Of a stretch of DNA of 64,000 bases, positions 25,216-37,889 are shown piece by piece (positions within the stretch are counted from its first letter, which is position 1; each line of letters opens with the position of its first letter). This DNA comes from Atopsyche davidsoni (lineage: Eukaryota; Arthropoda; Insecta; Trichoptera; Hydrobiosidae): the NCBI GenBank assembly GCA_022113835.1, contig JAILWY010000010.1, forward strand, positions 15,259,501-15,323,500. Reading direction: 5' to 3'. The notes under the pieces were generated by a model. It made no database searches. It saw only the letters and a program-made list of their open reading frames with translations, and was not told the DNA's origin. Made by a program: the position numbers and the translations under genes.

Positions 25216-25345
25216 CAATATTTTTGACAGAGAGTAATTGGTGAAATTCAATTTATATATTTTTAATAAAATGATTTTGCGATTTTTCCATATGTTTAAT
25301 ATTATTGGCAACCGGTTTCGCCAACCATTTTTAGAATGAACAATT
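25216..25345 (-). repeat. short interspersed repeat, copy 1
   Basis: Member of a family of about 140 bases marked by TTTTTGACAGAGAGTA at one side and the core ACCGGTTTCGCCAACC. Other stand-alone copies lie at 31179-31325, 32505-32645 and 39495-39615, and the core recurs inside the 33-42 kb repeat domain. This copy is the most diverged. Non-coding. Confidence 0.7.
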
Positions 25346-28300
25346 TAATATTTTTGTAATATTCTAGATTATTGACGTTTCACACAACAACGTATTCAAA
25401 CCTCCTTACTTCTTTGTGATGTAGTTAGTTATTTTTAGACCATGTTTATTTGTAGCAAATATCGCATGATTCTCTGGTAATATTTTTGCAAGCAGTGTTT
25501 CACATGCTTAAATGTGTATAATATTGTACAAATAAGGAAAGATTATTATGATATGCAAGTTTTGATGATCCCTATAACTCGAGGGGAGGGTCCGGGAGCG
25601 TGATTCAGTAACATTAAGCGCCGAGTAAAGTTTGACGTATAGGCGCTAAAGTTGGTAACATTATCGCTGTACGAGGAGAAGTAAAAACTATAAAAAAGTT
25701 AACCAATAATTTACGAATAGTCTATACAGCTATTCCGCCACGCCGAAATGTCGCCAACTGTGTTTAACTCACTGACGCGGGGTGAGTTTAATATTTATTT
25801 AAATGCAGTTTTATTACATTAGAAATACGGAAAATGCGGTTAAAAGTTTTAATGTTTATTCGCTATCATAAAAAACATATTTGAATAGTTTTTTTTTTGG
25901 TGCTTTTTTGAGGCACATTTAAAAAAAAATTATAAATTGGATATTACATTTATTCTCAAGTTAAGTATTCAAAATAAATAAAAACCAAACATAACACCTA
26001 TAGAGAGAACTGAATTATTCACTGAGCTAGTAAAAACTTCACGGTCTATATAAAACATCGTTAAAAACTAAAATACTTAGCCTCGTTTGAAAAAATCTTC
26101 TTAAAAAATAACTTTTAACTAAATATTGATCGTTTTTAAAGTTTTAAAGAAGCTCAAAACGAATAGTAAATGTATTTAAAAAATATAAATTATGAAGAAA
26201 TTCTCATTTATTCGGAATCTATTATAAACAGTACAAAACAAATTTAATGGCCATGTATAATATAGCATTAGATTATTATTTACAAAACTGTCAAACCTGA
26301 TAACATGTTTTGTGCTGATAAGAAGTGCCTACTGGTATGTAAATTGTTTTACGGCATAAACGTTTCTACTTAATCGAGCCGTCAATAGAGCAACCCTGGT
26401 ACAAAAAATGTATATAAGTGGTAAAACCAAATTACATTCGCGTGACTTAGTACATCTTCTTAGTATTTGCCTATTTGCTAAATTTTGTAAGTTTAAAAAA
26501 ATCTTGATATTTGTAAATTTGCTTCTATTACTGTTCTAGATCTTTTTATTGTCATCTTTATAATAAAATAAATAAGTTGGTAGTACGTTCTTTTATCTTG
26601 ACGCACTATGATTAAACACTAAATTTAATTTTATATTAATAAAAAAGTACGGTTTCATCTTAAAAGACACATGCAGGCTTTATTTAAGGATAGGAATATC
26701 AGACGAGGTTGATTGCCGCTTCCCGCTTATCGAGTTCAGCTATTTACGCAAGCGTCTCTTGAACTCCCGGTCTCCTGGCTGGCTGGTCTCCATCGCGCCA
26801 GGACGGTTAGTATTTTATTCATTGAGATGGATGATGTCACGAGGGGAGCAGAGACCCCCGAACAATTGAGGAATACCCATCGGTTACTGAAGCCACGGAG
26901 GGGCGGATACAGTCTTTGCTTAGGATTAAAATAATAATTATTTGCTGCCCGAATGCCGTTGCAAATTTACACCTGCAATGAGATTTCCGAAAAAAATTGA
27001 TCTAGTTTAAATGTATGATGTCAGTAGTATCGTACATATTAAATATACACATGTATTCATAGCAAAATGGATAATATGCGCACAATATTAATAAACACCT
27101 TCATTGCCATTAAAAATGTGATTTTTTTAAATATTATTGGATGGATCCGAGTAGTGTACTTGAAAATAGGCTTGTTGCATGATGATGATGATGTTTTTGG
27201 CAAATTTTTGCTCATGACCTGTGATCAATAAAAAGCCCAAAGTGTTTTTTTTTATTTGGTTTTAGAATAAATTATGAAAAAAATACAAATATTCTTAACA
27301 AAATTTAAAAGTACTAACAAATATAAAGAAAGCACTGTAAAGGATGATTTCTGATAAAGGATTTCATGTGACTTTTTTAACAAGCCTAACATAATTGCAA
27401 TCGCTTCCAACTGTTTATTCACGTGTTCACGTTAGCTATCACGTGATCACTCATAACTTTTTAAAGTAAAACTTTGAAACTATAGAGTGCATTATCTTAA
27501 AGTATACATAATATTTATAGTCTTGTGAAAATGAGTCATGGGTTATTTAAAAGTTTTCAGATGTTCATTCTTTTGGGTGCTGTGTTTTCCGACGTCTCTA
27601 TCACGGTATTGAAAACATCTTTAGATATTTCCTTAAAGTTGTGCCAGTACCAAGACCGAATATTCGAAAGACACAAATCATAAAGCGGCACAATACCCAA
27701 GAAAGAACATTAAATATCAACGAGTGCCAAAAACCACGAACACTTAAAATGTTTTAAAAAATTAATCTTTTGCTAAAATTCAATAAGTTTTATTAAAAAC
27801 TATTAATATTAAGTAGTTAAACATAGTTCTATTCTAGAATGTAAAAAATCTGGAATGCATAAGGACGAATTGTCCAATTAGTAAGATTGTTAAATAGACA
27901 ATAACGATTTTGAAGATGCAGTTTTGTAATTTGAAAGTGAAGTTTCGAGGTTGCAATTTAAATCTACCTTTTATATCAGTAATTACGAGTAGTGGTTACT
28001 AAACTTATGAAAACTGCATGCATATTAGTATAAAAAGCCGGAGGTCTATACTTAAACACGAACGTTAATGTAATTATGAAATACTGCTCAAATGAATTTC
28101 CAAGTTTGACGTCGCGTGCGCATCGACTGCACTGCGCTTTTTATATTAACTTATTGAAAAAAACTTTTCTAAGCCCGAGAAGAATTATTAAAAACTTTAC
28201 TATGCTTTGCATGACAGCTACTTCTTAAGGCATAACAGTTGTTCTTAAATAAATCGTTGTACTAATGAATCTTTATAAATTTAATTACAACCATCATACA

Positions 28301-29420
28301 TTTAAAAATATCTAATAAATATTTGTGTTGGAAAATAAGTTATTAAAAACATACAAGCAAAACATGCGCATAGCGTAAATAATCGATTGTTATCATATAA
28401 TATTATACAAAGAAAGTTAAACCAAATGCACGTTGTTGTTATTGTTAGAAAACATAACTTTAAATTAACGAGTTACATTTAGTTATAGTGACAAACACAT
28501 AACGATGAATTTTCACGAATTTCACGTTTAATAAAAATAAATCACAAAACCAACCGAAAGAGTTGTTCAAAAATTTGTTTAAATGCAAAAAATAAATAAT
28601 GAGACATTTTTATGTGTCATTAGTGCTTCGATTGTACGAAAACAATCATCAGTCAGACCTTTAATTGTCGATGATTTCATTTGCTTATTTCTTGAGAAGT
28701 CAGAGATTAAATTCTTCTTAAAATAATAATTCAGTGAACTTTCCACTTGTTGAAATATATTATTAAATGTTATGTATGTTTACAATACTTGTTCCATATC
28801 TAATCACAAAAAATCGGAAATAGCTAAGGGATAAATCGTTTGAAAAAAATAGTTTTCCAGTTGTTCATGAACAATGGACAGGTTGTAAGGAAAAAGAAAA
28901 TAAAAGTAACTATCATTCAATAATAAACAAAAAATACTTGATTTTTCAGTAATATTATCAAATAAGTAATTAATTGTCAATTCAGTAACAATTTTCAAAA
29001 AAATCAACAGCATTGAAATATTAATTCAATTTTACATACTATCGGAAAGACTTTTGGATAGTATTTCTTCCATATTAGAGACACAATCAAGGACTTACAA
29101 TATGGTAGTTGGCCTCGATTACTCGTATTATTTTCGAGTTTGTTGAATATTTTTAAGGCCTTGAGGTTTGGAAAAAAAATTTGATGGATGCAACTCTCCG
29201 ACGTTGTAGACGCTAACGTGCAAAAAACTACCATAAAATCTAGCTAAATTGTGAAACTTACCTGTAATTATTACTCGTGACACCTAAAAATTACAGGATA
29301 TAATGATCTATTTTAAGTAATTTTTAATATATTGCTTCGCCTTTGAATACGGCGTGCGTGTCGAATGACTCTCACGGTGTCGCCGAGTTATGCAATGCTT
29401 GCAACTTCTAACTGAACGAC
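25346..29420. other. intergenic DNA with small GC-rich patches
   Basis: Mostly AT-rich. Patches at about 25570-25790 and 26700-26935 are GC-richer. The latter has a 73-codon plus run from a TTG and a short minus ATG ORF (METSQPGDRE onward). Neither has convincing splice limits. A (GAT)n-like run is at 27180-27192. Nothing else supported. Confidence 0.35.
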
Positions 29421-29426
29421 TGCATT

Positions 29427-29540
29427 ATGGACATTAATCACTTGAGACATCTTCCAGAGCCCTCGAACTTAAAGCACTTGCATAGTTTGCAAAAACAGCT
29501 GTGGAAATTCACGCCAAGCCCCCACAATTCACGATCCCAG
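29427..29540 (+). CDS. candidate first coding exon
   Basis: An ATG with G at +4 starts 38 codons (MDINHLRHLP, then EPSNLKHLHS, then LQKQLWKFTP, then SPHNSRSQ) that run straight into a consensus donor, CAG|GTATGT, in phase 0. The upstream 80 bases are GC-richer, as expected of a 5' UTR. The peptide is His-, Leu- and Ser-rich with no signal sequence. A following exon is not established: CAG at 29637 opens directly on TAA, and a CGTCAG near 30050 gives only a few codons before a stop. Partial gene, product unknown. Confidence 0.4.
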
Positions 29541-30048
29541 GTATGTTGCGACAAATGGCATTCCAATATCGTTTTGTTTTGTAATTTTTAATTAAAATTA
29601 CATCTAAACTACAAAAAGTATTATCAACAGTAAGTTGGGAGGATAGCAATTCTAAAAGTAAGGACCCTGAGCTTACGGCTGAGTGACAGACGACGACTTC
29701 CTGGCATGGTAAGACTGAGAGTAGATTGCACTAAATTGATGCAATGTTATCTTGACTGGGCCGCAGTGAACAAAATCGCCATAGAATTATTTTTATATTT
29801 AATATGTCTGAAAAGAAAATAAATAATTTGAGAAATCCAGTCTTACCAAACAAGAATAATTATTAACCAGATACAAACACTTATAAAAATATTAAAGAGT
29901 TTTGTAAAAAACAATATATATTTTTTTAATTGTAATTTATTTATAATACATAGTTTGCGCGAGCTTGGTATCTCTAATCGATAAAATACCTGCAGGTGTA
30001 AACTGTAAATTATAATCCAAAAAAGGCCAATAGTATCCTCGCGTGACG

Positions 30049-30851
30049 TCAGAAAGATGGCATGTGCGAAGGAGAAGATCGATAGTGCGATCTCTGCCCT
30101 ATCGTGACATAGTAGTTATCGGCGAGTCTTTCTCGGCTCGCTTCTCGACACGAACCTCCCTGTTACGGGCAGACGAATAATAACACCGGTTGATAGCATA
30201 ATCGGCATGAATGGAAAGTTTAATTTATATTTAGCAAAACGTGGAAAATGAGCAAAGGAAACGAAATTGGAAACATCACACACCGCATGAATCATTTCAC
30301 ACATTACAATAATTAAGCAGATATTAAAAATGTCAGCTCAGTTTTGTGATGCACACGTGTAGACGTAACCTCAGTATTCATGTGATACAATCTAATCAGT
30401 GTTCAAAATTTTTTCTCTTTTATTTATTTATCAAAATATAAATACTTGCACAAATATGAAGTTATACACCGGACAATACTCATTCAAAATATTTATATAT
30501 ATGTGTGTGTGTAATCAAAATGGTTTGTCTATAGCTCATTTCCTGGCTTCGTGCTGTTTCTTTCGGCTTTTATATTGATTTTTTTCGACTTTTTAGGTAT
30601 ATTATAGATAGGTAAATACGTGAAGTATCTTTTCAAAGCCACTATTGTAACTCTTGAAAAAACGCTATGTTAAAAACCTATTAATATTGTGGGGAAGCGT
30701 GAATGGTGGTACCTGTAGATTGGTGCCTTCTTCGCCTTGGTACATATTATTATGTGGTGAATATGGCTTGTGCGATGAACTCCTTGTATCAAGCGACCCT
30801 CGCATAATCGAACACGTACTTCCTTCCGATCCGTAACAACCCTCACTAACA
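30049..30851 (-). CDS. candidate two-exon gene end
   Basis: Exon A (30851-30713) lies after a TTTAG acceptor and ends at CAG|GTACC in phase 0. It contains STCSIMRGSL, SSSHKPYSPH and EEGTNLQ. Exon B (30159-30049) follows a strong acceptor (CTGCCCGTAACAG), begins in phase 0 with GGSCREASRE and stops at TGA after HMPSF, adding 36 residues. The combined peptide is rich in Ser, Tyr, His and Asn with no hydrophobic segment, a texture often seen in disordered parts of regulatory proteins. The 5' part is missing; an in-frame ATG exists inside exon A. The 24.2 kb exon is an alternative phase-compatible partner. Function unknown. Confidence 0.38.
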
Positions 30852-31178
30852 CTAAATATATCGATAGCAACTCACCATACACTGATACATTGTTTATCAA
30901 TACAATTTATCGATCTAACGAGCTGAATTTCGGGTTCTTAAAAGTGGTTTCAAATACAAAACACCTGCACAGTGACAATTATTGCTAAATGTCACGATGT
31001 TCCAAAGAGACCTTTGTTATTTTATAAAATATTTATCTGAATTGAAATCAATTGGCAAATCGAAAATAAATATTCTTAAACAACCTCACTTTTGATATTA
31101 TATCTTTTTTTAAATAATATGCAAAGAGATTTATGTCAATAAACAATAAAAATTGTAACTTTATTTATGTTTAAATAA

Positions 31179-31325
31179 TCAATATTTTTGAAAGAGGGTA
31201 CTTGGTGGAATTCCATTTTAATATTTTAAATAAAATACTTGAGTGATTTTTCCACATGTTGATTTTTATTGGTGACCGGTTTCGCCAACCCTTCACTTGG
31301 CATTATCAAACTGAGTCTTTATGTT
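31179..31325 (-). repeat. short interspersed repeat, copy 2
   Basis: Contains TTGAAAGAGGGTACTTGGTG, then GAATTCCATTTTAATA, then the core GTGACCGGTTTCGCCAACC and GGCATTATCAAACTGAG. Well preserved compared with copy 1. Non-coding. Confidence 0.8.
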
Positions 31326-31643
31326 TCATAATTACCATTCTTAATTGTTATATATTATAAAATTTTATCAATGCCTACATAAACTAACATTAGGTACTAA
31401 AATGGCAGGGGTATTGAAGCTTCGGTTGTCACACCCGACCTTCACCGTTTAAAGTTTACTTCACAGCGACTTTGCAAACAAATACTAATCCGAGAAATTA
31501 ACAATGAATGTACTGCTATAGTGATTGATTTTTCATCGTCCCAAGATGTGCCTTCTTAGAAGAGTCTAATAACTTCTCAGTTTTGCGAATCGCGAAAGAT
31601 CACTAGCGCGTATAATTGAGAATTACTCGTCGAATCTTATTAA

Positions 31644-32042
31644 ATGATTTCTTGGACTTATTTTCGTAAGTTGTTTTGCGGAAAAATTCGAATATTTTTT
31701 TGTAAAAGGTTGGAAAGTATTGATATTTTAAAGCCGGTTATAACTTTTAAGCATCTGAAACAAACACGAAGGAAAATGAACGCCGGCATGCATTCCGCGT
31801 GTGTTGGTTTACCGCCGTTGCCTGACGCCCAGCGCCACCAGCCCACACATCCTTGGCTGCAATCATATTGCAAGCGATCACGGGAATCTGCAATTAAAAC
31901 CCGCCAGGCCTTGCATGATGGGCCGAGAGCACGAATTCCTTCGCTCGGCGCTAGGACGCTCCCCGCCGAGGTTGAGCTTTTCACAAGCCAGAACTTTATT
32001 TTTCATATCCAACACGATAGCATGCAAGCCCACGAAGCGTAA
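31644..32042 (+). CDS. hypothetical ORF of 132 codons
   Basis: The longest plus-strand frame in the window, from a true ATG (MISWTYFRKL) to TAA at 32042. The first third is AT-rich and the rest GC-rich. A second ATG (MNAGMHSACV, at 31776) begins the GC-rich part. No signal peptide or known motif. The opposite strand is also open for 108 and 64 codons over the same interval, so strand choice is uncertain. It could be a single-exon gene, an exon or a mobile-element remnant. Confidence 0.28.
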   Translation: MISWTYFRKLFCGKIRIFFCKRLESIDILKPVITFKHLKQTRRKMNAGMHSACVGLPPLPDAQRHQPTHPWLQSYCKRSRESAIKTRQALHDGPRARIPSLGARTLPAEVELFTSQNFIFHIQHDSMQAHEA

Positions 32043-32504
32043 ATTATTTTGATCTTCCGGGCGATACCTCAAAACTTTGTGCGGTTTTCTTTAGGACTCG
32101 TTGTTTCGCGCATGCACGAGGTAACTTTTATCTTCAGTGTTAAGTATGCGATTGTGTAGCGAAAACAGATTTACACCTGCTGTTATTATCCATAGACATA
32201 CCGTCTTACTAATGTCAAATGACCAAGCGCAAGGTTTGGCTGTGGCATGTTTAATTACTCTAACTAACAAAATGTTAATCTAGTCACTGAAAAATATAAT
32301 TAAATATATAATTTACCCGTGTTACACTCAGATAAGAAAAATTCAAAGCTTCAAGCAAAAATGCTTCCACGATGCAAAAAAGCATCCAAAACAGCACTCG
32401 ACTAGTCAGCAGAACTTTATCTACAAAGTGTTAGACGATGCAGAGTATCATTGTTATATCTCAAAAACGGACAATTGCAGTCACATAACATATATTTGTA
32501 TCAA

Positions 32505-32645
32505 TATTTTTGACAGAAAGAACTTGGTGGAATTCCATTTTAATTTTTTAAATAGAATACTTGAGAGATTTTTCAACAAATTAATTTTAATTGGTGAGCG
32601 GTTTCGCCAACTTTTCACGTTGGCATTATCAAACTGAGGTTTTAT
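32505..32645 (-). repeat. short interspersed repeat, copy 3
   Basis: Same order of blocks as copy 2: TTTTTGACAGAAAGAACTTGG, GAATTCCATTTTAAT, GTGAGCGGTTTCGCCAAC, GGCATTATCAAACTGAG. Non-coding. Confidence 0.8.
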
Positions 32646-32697
32646 GGAACGAATTATATAATAATGCTATTTATTAGGCAGCAGCAATACGCAGACT

Positions 32698-32825
32698 TTT
32701 CCTTTCAATATAAAACTAGGAGAAGGACTCGGGGACCCACTATACTACAATGGCTCAGCATAAATATATGGCCATTCAGAAGGTCCCCAATCTCCTCTGA
32801 GAAGAGGCACCCGAAGAACAAGACA
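32698..32825. repeat. second interspersed repeat family
   Basis: Shares GGGACCCACTATACTAC, CAATGGCTCAGCAT and a CCAATCTCCTCTGAGAAGAG-type block with 55328-55450. The reverse complement of the last block recurs at about 33770, 38390, 39130 and 39415 in the repeat domain. No coding capacity. Confidence 0.6.
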
Positions 32826-33281
32826 TTTTTTTATCAAATTTATCTAAGAGCGATTAAAATTTTTGTTTGTATTTTTTTAAATGTAACATGAGTTTTTGTA
32901 CTTAATAATAATAATAATAAATATTCAGATGTTTTACAAATAAAAAAGGAAAAAAAACACAGTAGAATGGTGAAAAACTAACAAATTTACGTGATGATAT
33001 TGATGCGAAATTCCACGTTTTGGGGCGTGTATTCACCAAAGGCATCGACATGGATCAGGGCAGAAGAAATCCGAGGTAGTAAACGGAGTTACTATTAAAG
33101 CCGCCTCAGTCTTTCAATAAAACATGCTAGTATAAATTAAAAGAGTAGAAAATGGCTGTTAAAATTATTATATCCTTAGCTGCATTACCAATAATAAAAT
33201 TAAATAACGCACAGATATATAACAAAAAAGAATATTTTTTTAGTTAATAAAAGTAAAACTTTCAGTAAAATTCTACGTTCC

Positions 33282-33470
33282 GGGGCGTGTGTCCGCCGGA
33301 AGTATCGCGACGGATCAGGGTAGGAGAAGACTTCACAGTAAGCGGCGCCTGCATTTCCAGCTGCGGCGGGAGGCTTGCATGTGCGCAGTGCACCTCCACA
33401 CCCCCTGACGTCACCGGCCAGGTTGCGGAGCTGAATCTCTCGTCTCATGACACCCTTCAGGCTTCATGCT
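33282..33470. repeat. GC box 1a of repeat A
   Basis: GC-rich unit starting GGGGCGTGTGTCCGCCGG and containing GGATCAGGGTAGGAGAAG and a perfect CRE palindrome TGACGTCA at 33406-33413. A decayed partial copy lies at about 33018-33080. Short frames on both strands follow composition. Confidence 0.8.
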
Positions 33471-34029
33471 GCCCTGGCCGCTCGCTATTTGCCACATTCT
33501 ATCAATGAACCGCTTCGAGTATACAAATCAGTGATCGGTCATAATTTATAAATTCATTCTTTTTATTGAAAAAATTACCAGAATTATTGCTAAGAGCCAT
33601 GATCCCATATGGATATGAAATTTGATTATTAAAATAAAATTAATTATTTTTGATCTCAATTCTTTTGGTGTTAAGCTTAATTGGACGCATGGTACCGTTT
33701 TTTATTCAGCAAAATAATCTTATTATAACATCCTATAATTTTTTTTACGTCGTATCTTCTTCTAGCACCTCTCTTGAGAGGAGGTTGGTGACAATTTCTC
33801 TGATCATATGTTTTCACGAGCCAGTCTAACTAATTCGGCTGAGCGACCGACATCCTGGCAGTTGCAAAAATTCTGCATCCACGATGGTTTTCTCTTACCA
33901 ATCAATGTCTCTATTTCTTGGATTTTTCCCTGGACAATCAGGTGTAGTTGTCTATACTAAGATAAGATAATATTTTGGGTAATATAGTTTTGTGATTATT
34001 CCAGATGTTTATTTTGATCGGTGATATGC

Positions 34030-34215
34030 GGGGCGTGTGTTCGCCGGAAGCATCAGGATATTGATAAGAGACGGATCAGGGTCGGAGAAGGCTTCACAGT
34101 AAGCGGCGCCTGCATTTCAAAGTGAGCGGGGCGCGGGCATGTGCGCAGTGCACCTCCACGCAAGCAAGCAGCGTGTCCTGACACCCTTCAGGCAACGTAC
34201 TGCCCTGGTCGCTCG
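34030..34215. repeat. GC box 1b of repeat A
   Basis: Shorter version of the same GC box, 748 bases after box 1a. It lacks the CRE-containing segment and has instead CACGCAAGCAAGCAGCGTG before the shared ACACCCTTCAGGCA. Confidence 0.75.
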
Positions 34216-35054
34216 CCGTCTTCTTTATTCAGTCGAGGAATCGCGTCAAGAATTCAGATCCATCCGTTTTGGTACCTTGAGTGTTTTGATTGAAAAAAAA
34301 AACCAGAATTATCGCTGAAAGCCATAATTCTTATATAACTATGAAGTTTTGTTATTAATATAAAATTATTTATTTTCGATCGAGATTATATTTTTTTTGT
34401 TTTGATTTTTGGAGCATGGAGAGACTTCACACTTTATACTGATATTCTACTGAATTTCCGTTGCCAATCGTGTTTAAAACGAGAAAATATCCAATCAATC
34501 GATGCAGTCTGCAAATTCTTGGCATTGATTTGATTTAAAAACTTATTTTCATTATCTCTTCCATAATAATATCAATGTAAACATTTTATTTCACTATTCC
34601 TTTTATTCCTGCGGGAATTATCGCCATTTGGTGAAAACAGACTTGAAGCTACAATAAAAATGCACTATTTTTCCAAGGACCATCTCCGAAATCAACGTAA
34701 ATCGGAAGATTTGTGAACTTAAAAAAGTATGTCCTGTCCCGACAAGAGTGTTATTATTTTTATAAATTTTATTTGTTCCTATCTCGTATCCTTATTGCGA
34801 CTATGCTACTGCAAATCCTCGCTGAGTGGTGTGAAAGTCCTTATATTTTTTTACGAAAAAGTTAGAGCGATTTTAAACATTGAGACTAAGTATACTAATA
34901 AAAAAATATTGTTGTTGCAATGACAAAGATATGTATGTGTATCTTTGGTAAAAATGTCAATTTGTCATTAGAACTGATATCATTTCATTGGTTTACATAA
35001 GAACTTTGATCTCTGGGTTCGGTAATTGAAACATTATCTTGAACTTTAAATACT

Positions 35055-36450
35055 TAATATAAATTTCAAATTGTGCGTTAGGTTTTTTTAAACATATGGA
35101 TTTTCACATCGGTCATTGAGGATTTGCAGTCGCAGAGTCGCACTATGGATACGAGATGGAAAGAAATGTAATAAATAAATTATAAAACTCATTAGGCGGG
35201 GCGGGATATTTTGTCAAAAGTCATATATCTTACGATTTCCGTTGTTTCCTGAGGTGGTTTTTACAAATAAAGTGCAATATTATAACAGCTTCAATTCAGA
35301 GTTCCATCCTTGAAGAATGATGCATTTTTAACGTGAAAGGTTGGCGAAACCGGTCATCAATAAAATTAACATGTGTATGTGAGTTTTTTGAATACATAAT
35401 TGAAGTTGTTATAAAAATGCACTTCCTTTCTAAAGATCATCTCAGAAATCAACGTAAATCGGAAGATATGTTAACTTGAACAAAATATTTTTTTATAGAT
35501 TTTTTTTTCTTATCTCGTATCCATGTGCGATTCTGTGACTGTAAATCCTCAATTACTGATGAGAAGGTCCATATATTTTTTCACAACAAAGCTTGAGCGA
35601 CTTATGTATGACATTGAGATTAAAGATTTTAATATTAAATTATTGTGATTAATAAACAATGTTATGTGTATTTTTGGTAAATGTGTCAATATTTCATAAG
35701 AACTGATATCCCTTCATTATTATTGACATAAGAACTTTGTTTAATATCTGGGGACGGTAATTGAAACTTTAATACTAAATGTCAAATGTTGCTAAAACTT
35801 TTTTCCTGAAAAATCATATGGATCTTCACATCGTTCATCGTTTAACAGCTTCAATTCTGAGTTTCATCCTCGACGATTGATGCATTTTTATAACCCGAAA
35901 GGTTGGCGAAATCGGTTACCAATAAAATTTACACGTGGAAAAACTACTATAGTGTTTTAATGAAAATATGAAAATGGAATTCCACCAAGAACTCTCTTTC
36001 AAAAATATTGATTCATCTTTTATTGTTTTTTTTAAATGACGGTAACTGTTCAAAGTTAAAAGGTAAACTGCAACCTGTTGCAAGTCTATGGACCAGAGAT
36101 GGCTATGAATTTAATACCCGATTTCTAGCCTCCTCGGGGAACTGCTCTCCTAATACTCACAGCTAGATTTTATTCTGAAAACTGACAGCTCATGTCGAAT
36201 GGCCACTATTTTCATCATTTTCCATATTAAATACTCAGCTACGAAATAAACTACCATGGAGAGTACAATTGTTTTGTGATCAAATTAAGCCCGGATGTTT
36301 GGGGATCGTAAAGATATTCTTTATTGTGGCATAGAGTATTAAATTAGTACATAATTTGTCGTTTGCATTATGTCCAGCCTCATCATACGAGTAGATCAAT
36401 AATGTGTCGTATGAAGTTAGTAGAATGCAATTGCATTCGTGACCTTATGG
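35055..36450 (+). repeat. long direct repeat B, left copy
   Basis: Nearly identical to 40300-41690 (offset about 5,230-5,240). It includes ATTAGGCGGGGCGGGATATT, two GGTTGGCGAAA-type cores and a tail with TTAAGCCCGGATGTTTGGGG. The tail also exists as a third, more diverged copy at 39880-40290. Non-coding. Confidence 0.85.
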
Positions 36451-37889
36451 GGTGTTTGGCGCATTTATTCAAATCATCAGTATCAGGATGACGAGTTTAA
36501 AAATAATAAATAAAATCAACCTCGCATTGTATTGAACTTAACTATAGACACAACAATGTCCATTCACTGCAATATATTTGCATTGGATGCTTCATTTCAC
36601 GTCATTTTATTATACAAATAACTCACATGCCTTAATCTCATTATATTGGTTAAAAATGTAATTAATATCAATAAATATTCGTTTCACATAAAATAATATA
36701 CAATATCAAATATTTATTCGACCTTTTTATTATTATGATAAGTTACATATAATATTTAACGCTCAATAGCTCACTACTCACTGCTCAGGGCTGCTTTAGA
36801 ACAAATAATTGAATAGTAAATGTAAATTTAAATAATGGTTAATTTTAAATTCATCAAGCATGACTTATATATATGAAAGTCGAGATCAACATGTATTTGA
36901 AAGTTGGAATGAGGATCGCGAAGAAGTGCGACAGGCTGCAGGGGTTGCACAGACTTTACACTATATACGGATATTCTACTGAATTTCCGGGGCCGGTCGT
37001 ATTAAAACAAGAAAATGTCCAACAACTCATATTTTTGGCCATCAGAATGTCAATCGATACTCTTTGCAAGCTCTTGGCATTGATTTGATTTTAAAACTTA
37101 TTTTCACTACCTCTCCCATAATAATGTCATTATTCTTTTTAATTTCATTATTCTTTTTATTCCGACGTGAATAATCGTCTTTAATTGAATAATAATTTAA
37201 GATTGTTATACTGTTATGGATACGAGATGAGAAAAAATAAAATGTATAAATAATATAGCTCCTATAACGTGAAAGCCTGGTGAAACCGGTCACCAATAAA
37301 ATTAACATGTGTATGTGAAGTTTTAGAATACAGAATTGAAACTGTTATAAAAATCCACTTCCTTTCTAAAGATCATCTCAGGTATCAACGTAAATCGGAA
37401 GATATGTCAACTTTAACAAAATAATTTTTTATTCGTTTTATTATTTCCTATCTCTTATCCATGTGCGACTCTGCGACTGCGACATTGAGATTATTAATTT
37501 TAATAATAAGTTGTCATGATTAATAAACAAAGTAATGTGTATTTTTGGTATAAGTGTCAATGTGTCTTAAGAACTGATTTCATTTCATTTGTTTACATAT
37601 AAAACACTTTTTGCTCTCTGTGGTCGGTCATTGAAACTTTAACTTAAATATCATATGTTGCTAAAACTTTTTTCCTGAATAAACATATGGATCTTCACAT
37701 CAGTCATTGAGGATTTGCAGTCGCATTGTCGCACTATGGATTATGTTATAAAAAATCAGTTTATTTCTAAAGAATAAATATCTCAGGAATCGACTAAACA
37801 TTCGGTAGTTTTTAGGTTTAAGAATTATTTCTGTCATATATTCTTTAAAAATGAGAATATTTTTTAGTTAATAATTTTTTTTTAATAAA

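Larger units (their letters stand above)
33270..34440 (+). repeat. long direct repeat A, left copy
   Basis: Matches 37890-39060 at a nearly constant offset of about 4,620 bases, with the same internal order: GC box, AT-rich spacer with GTACCGTTTTTTATTCAGC, a GAGAGGAGGTTGGTGAC block, then a second GC box. Non-coding. Confidence 0.8.
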
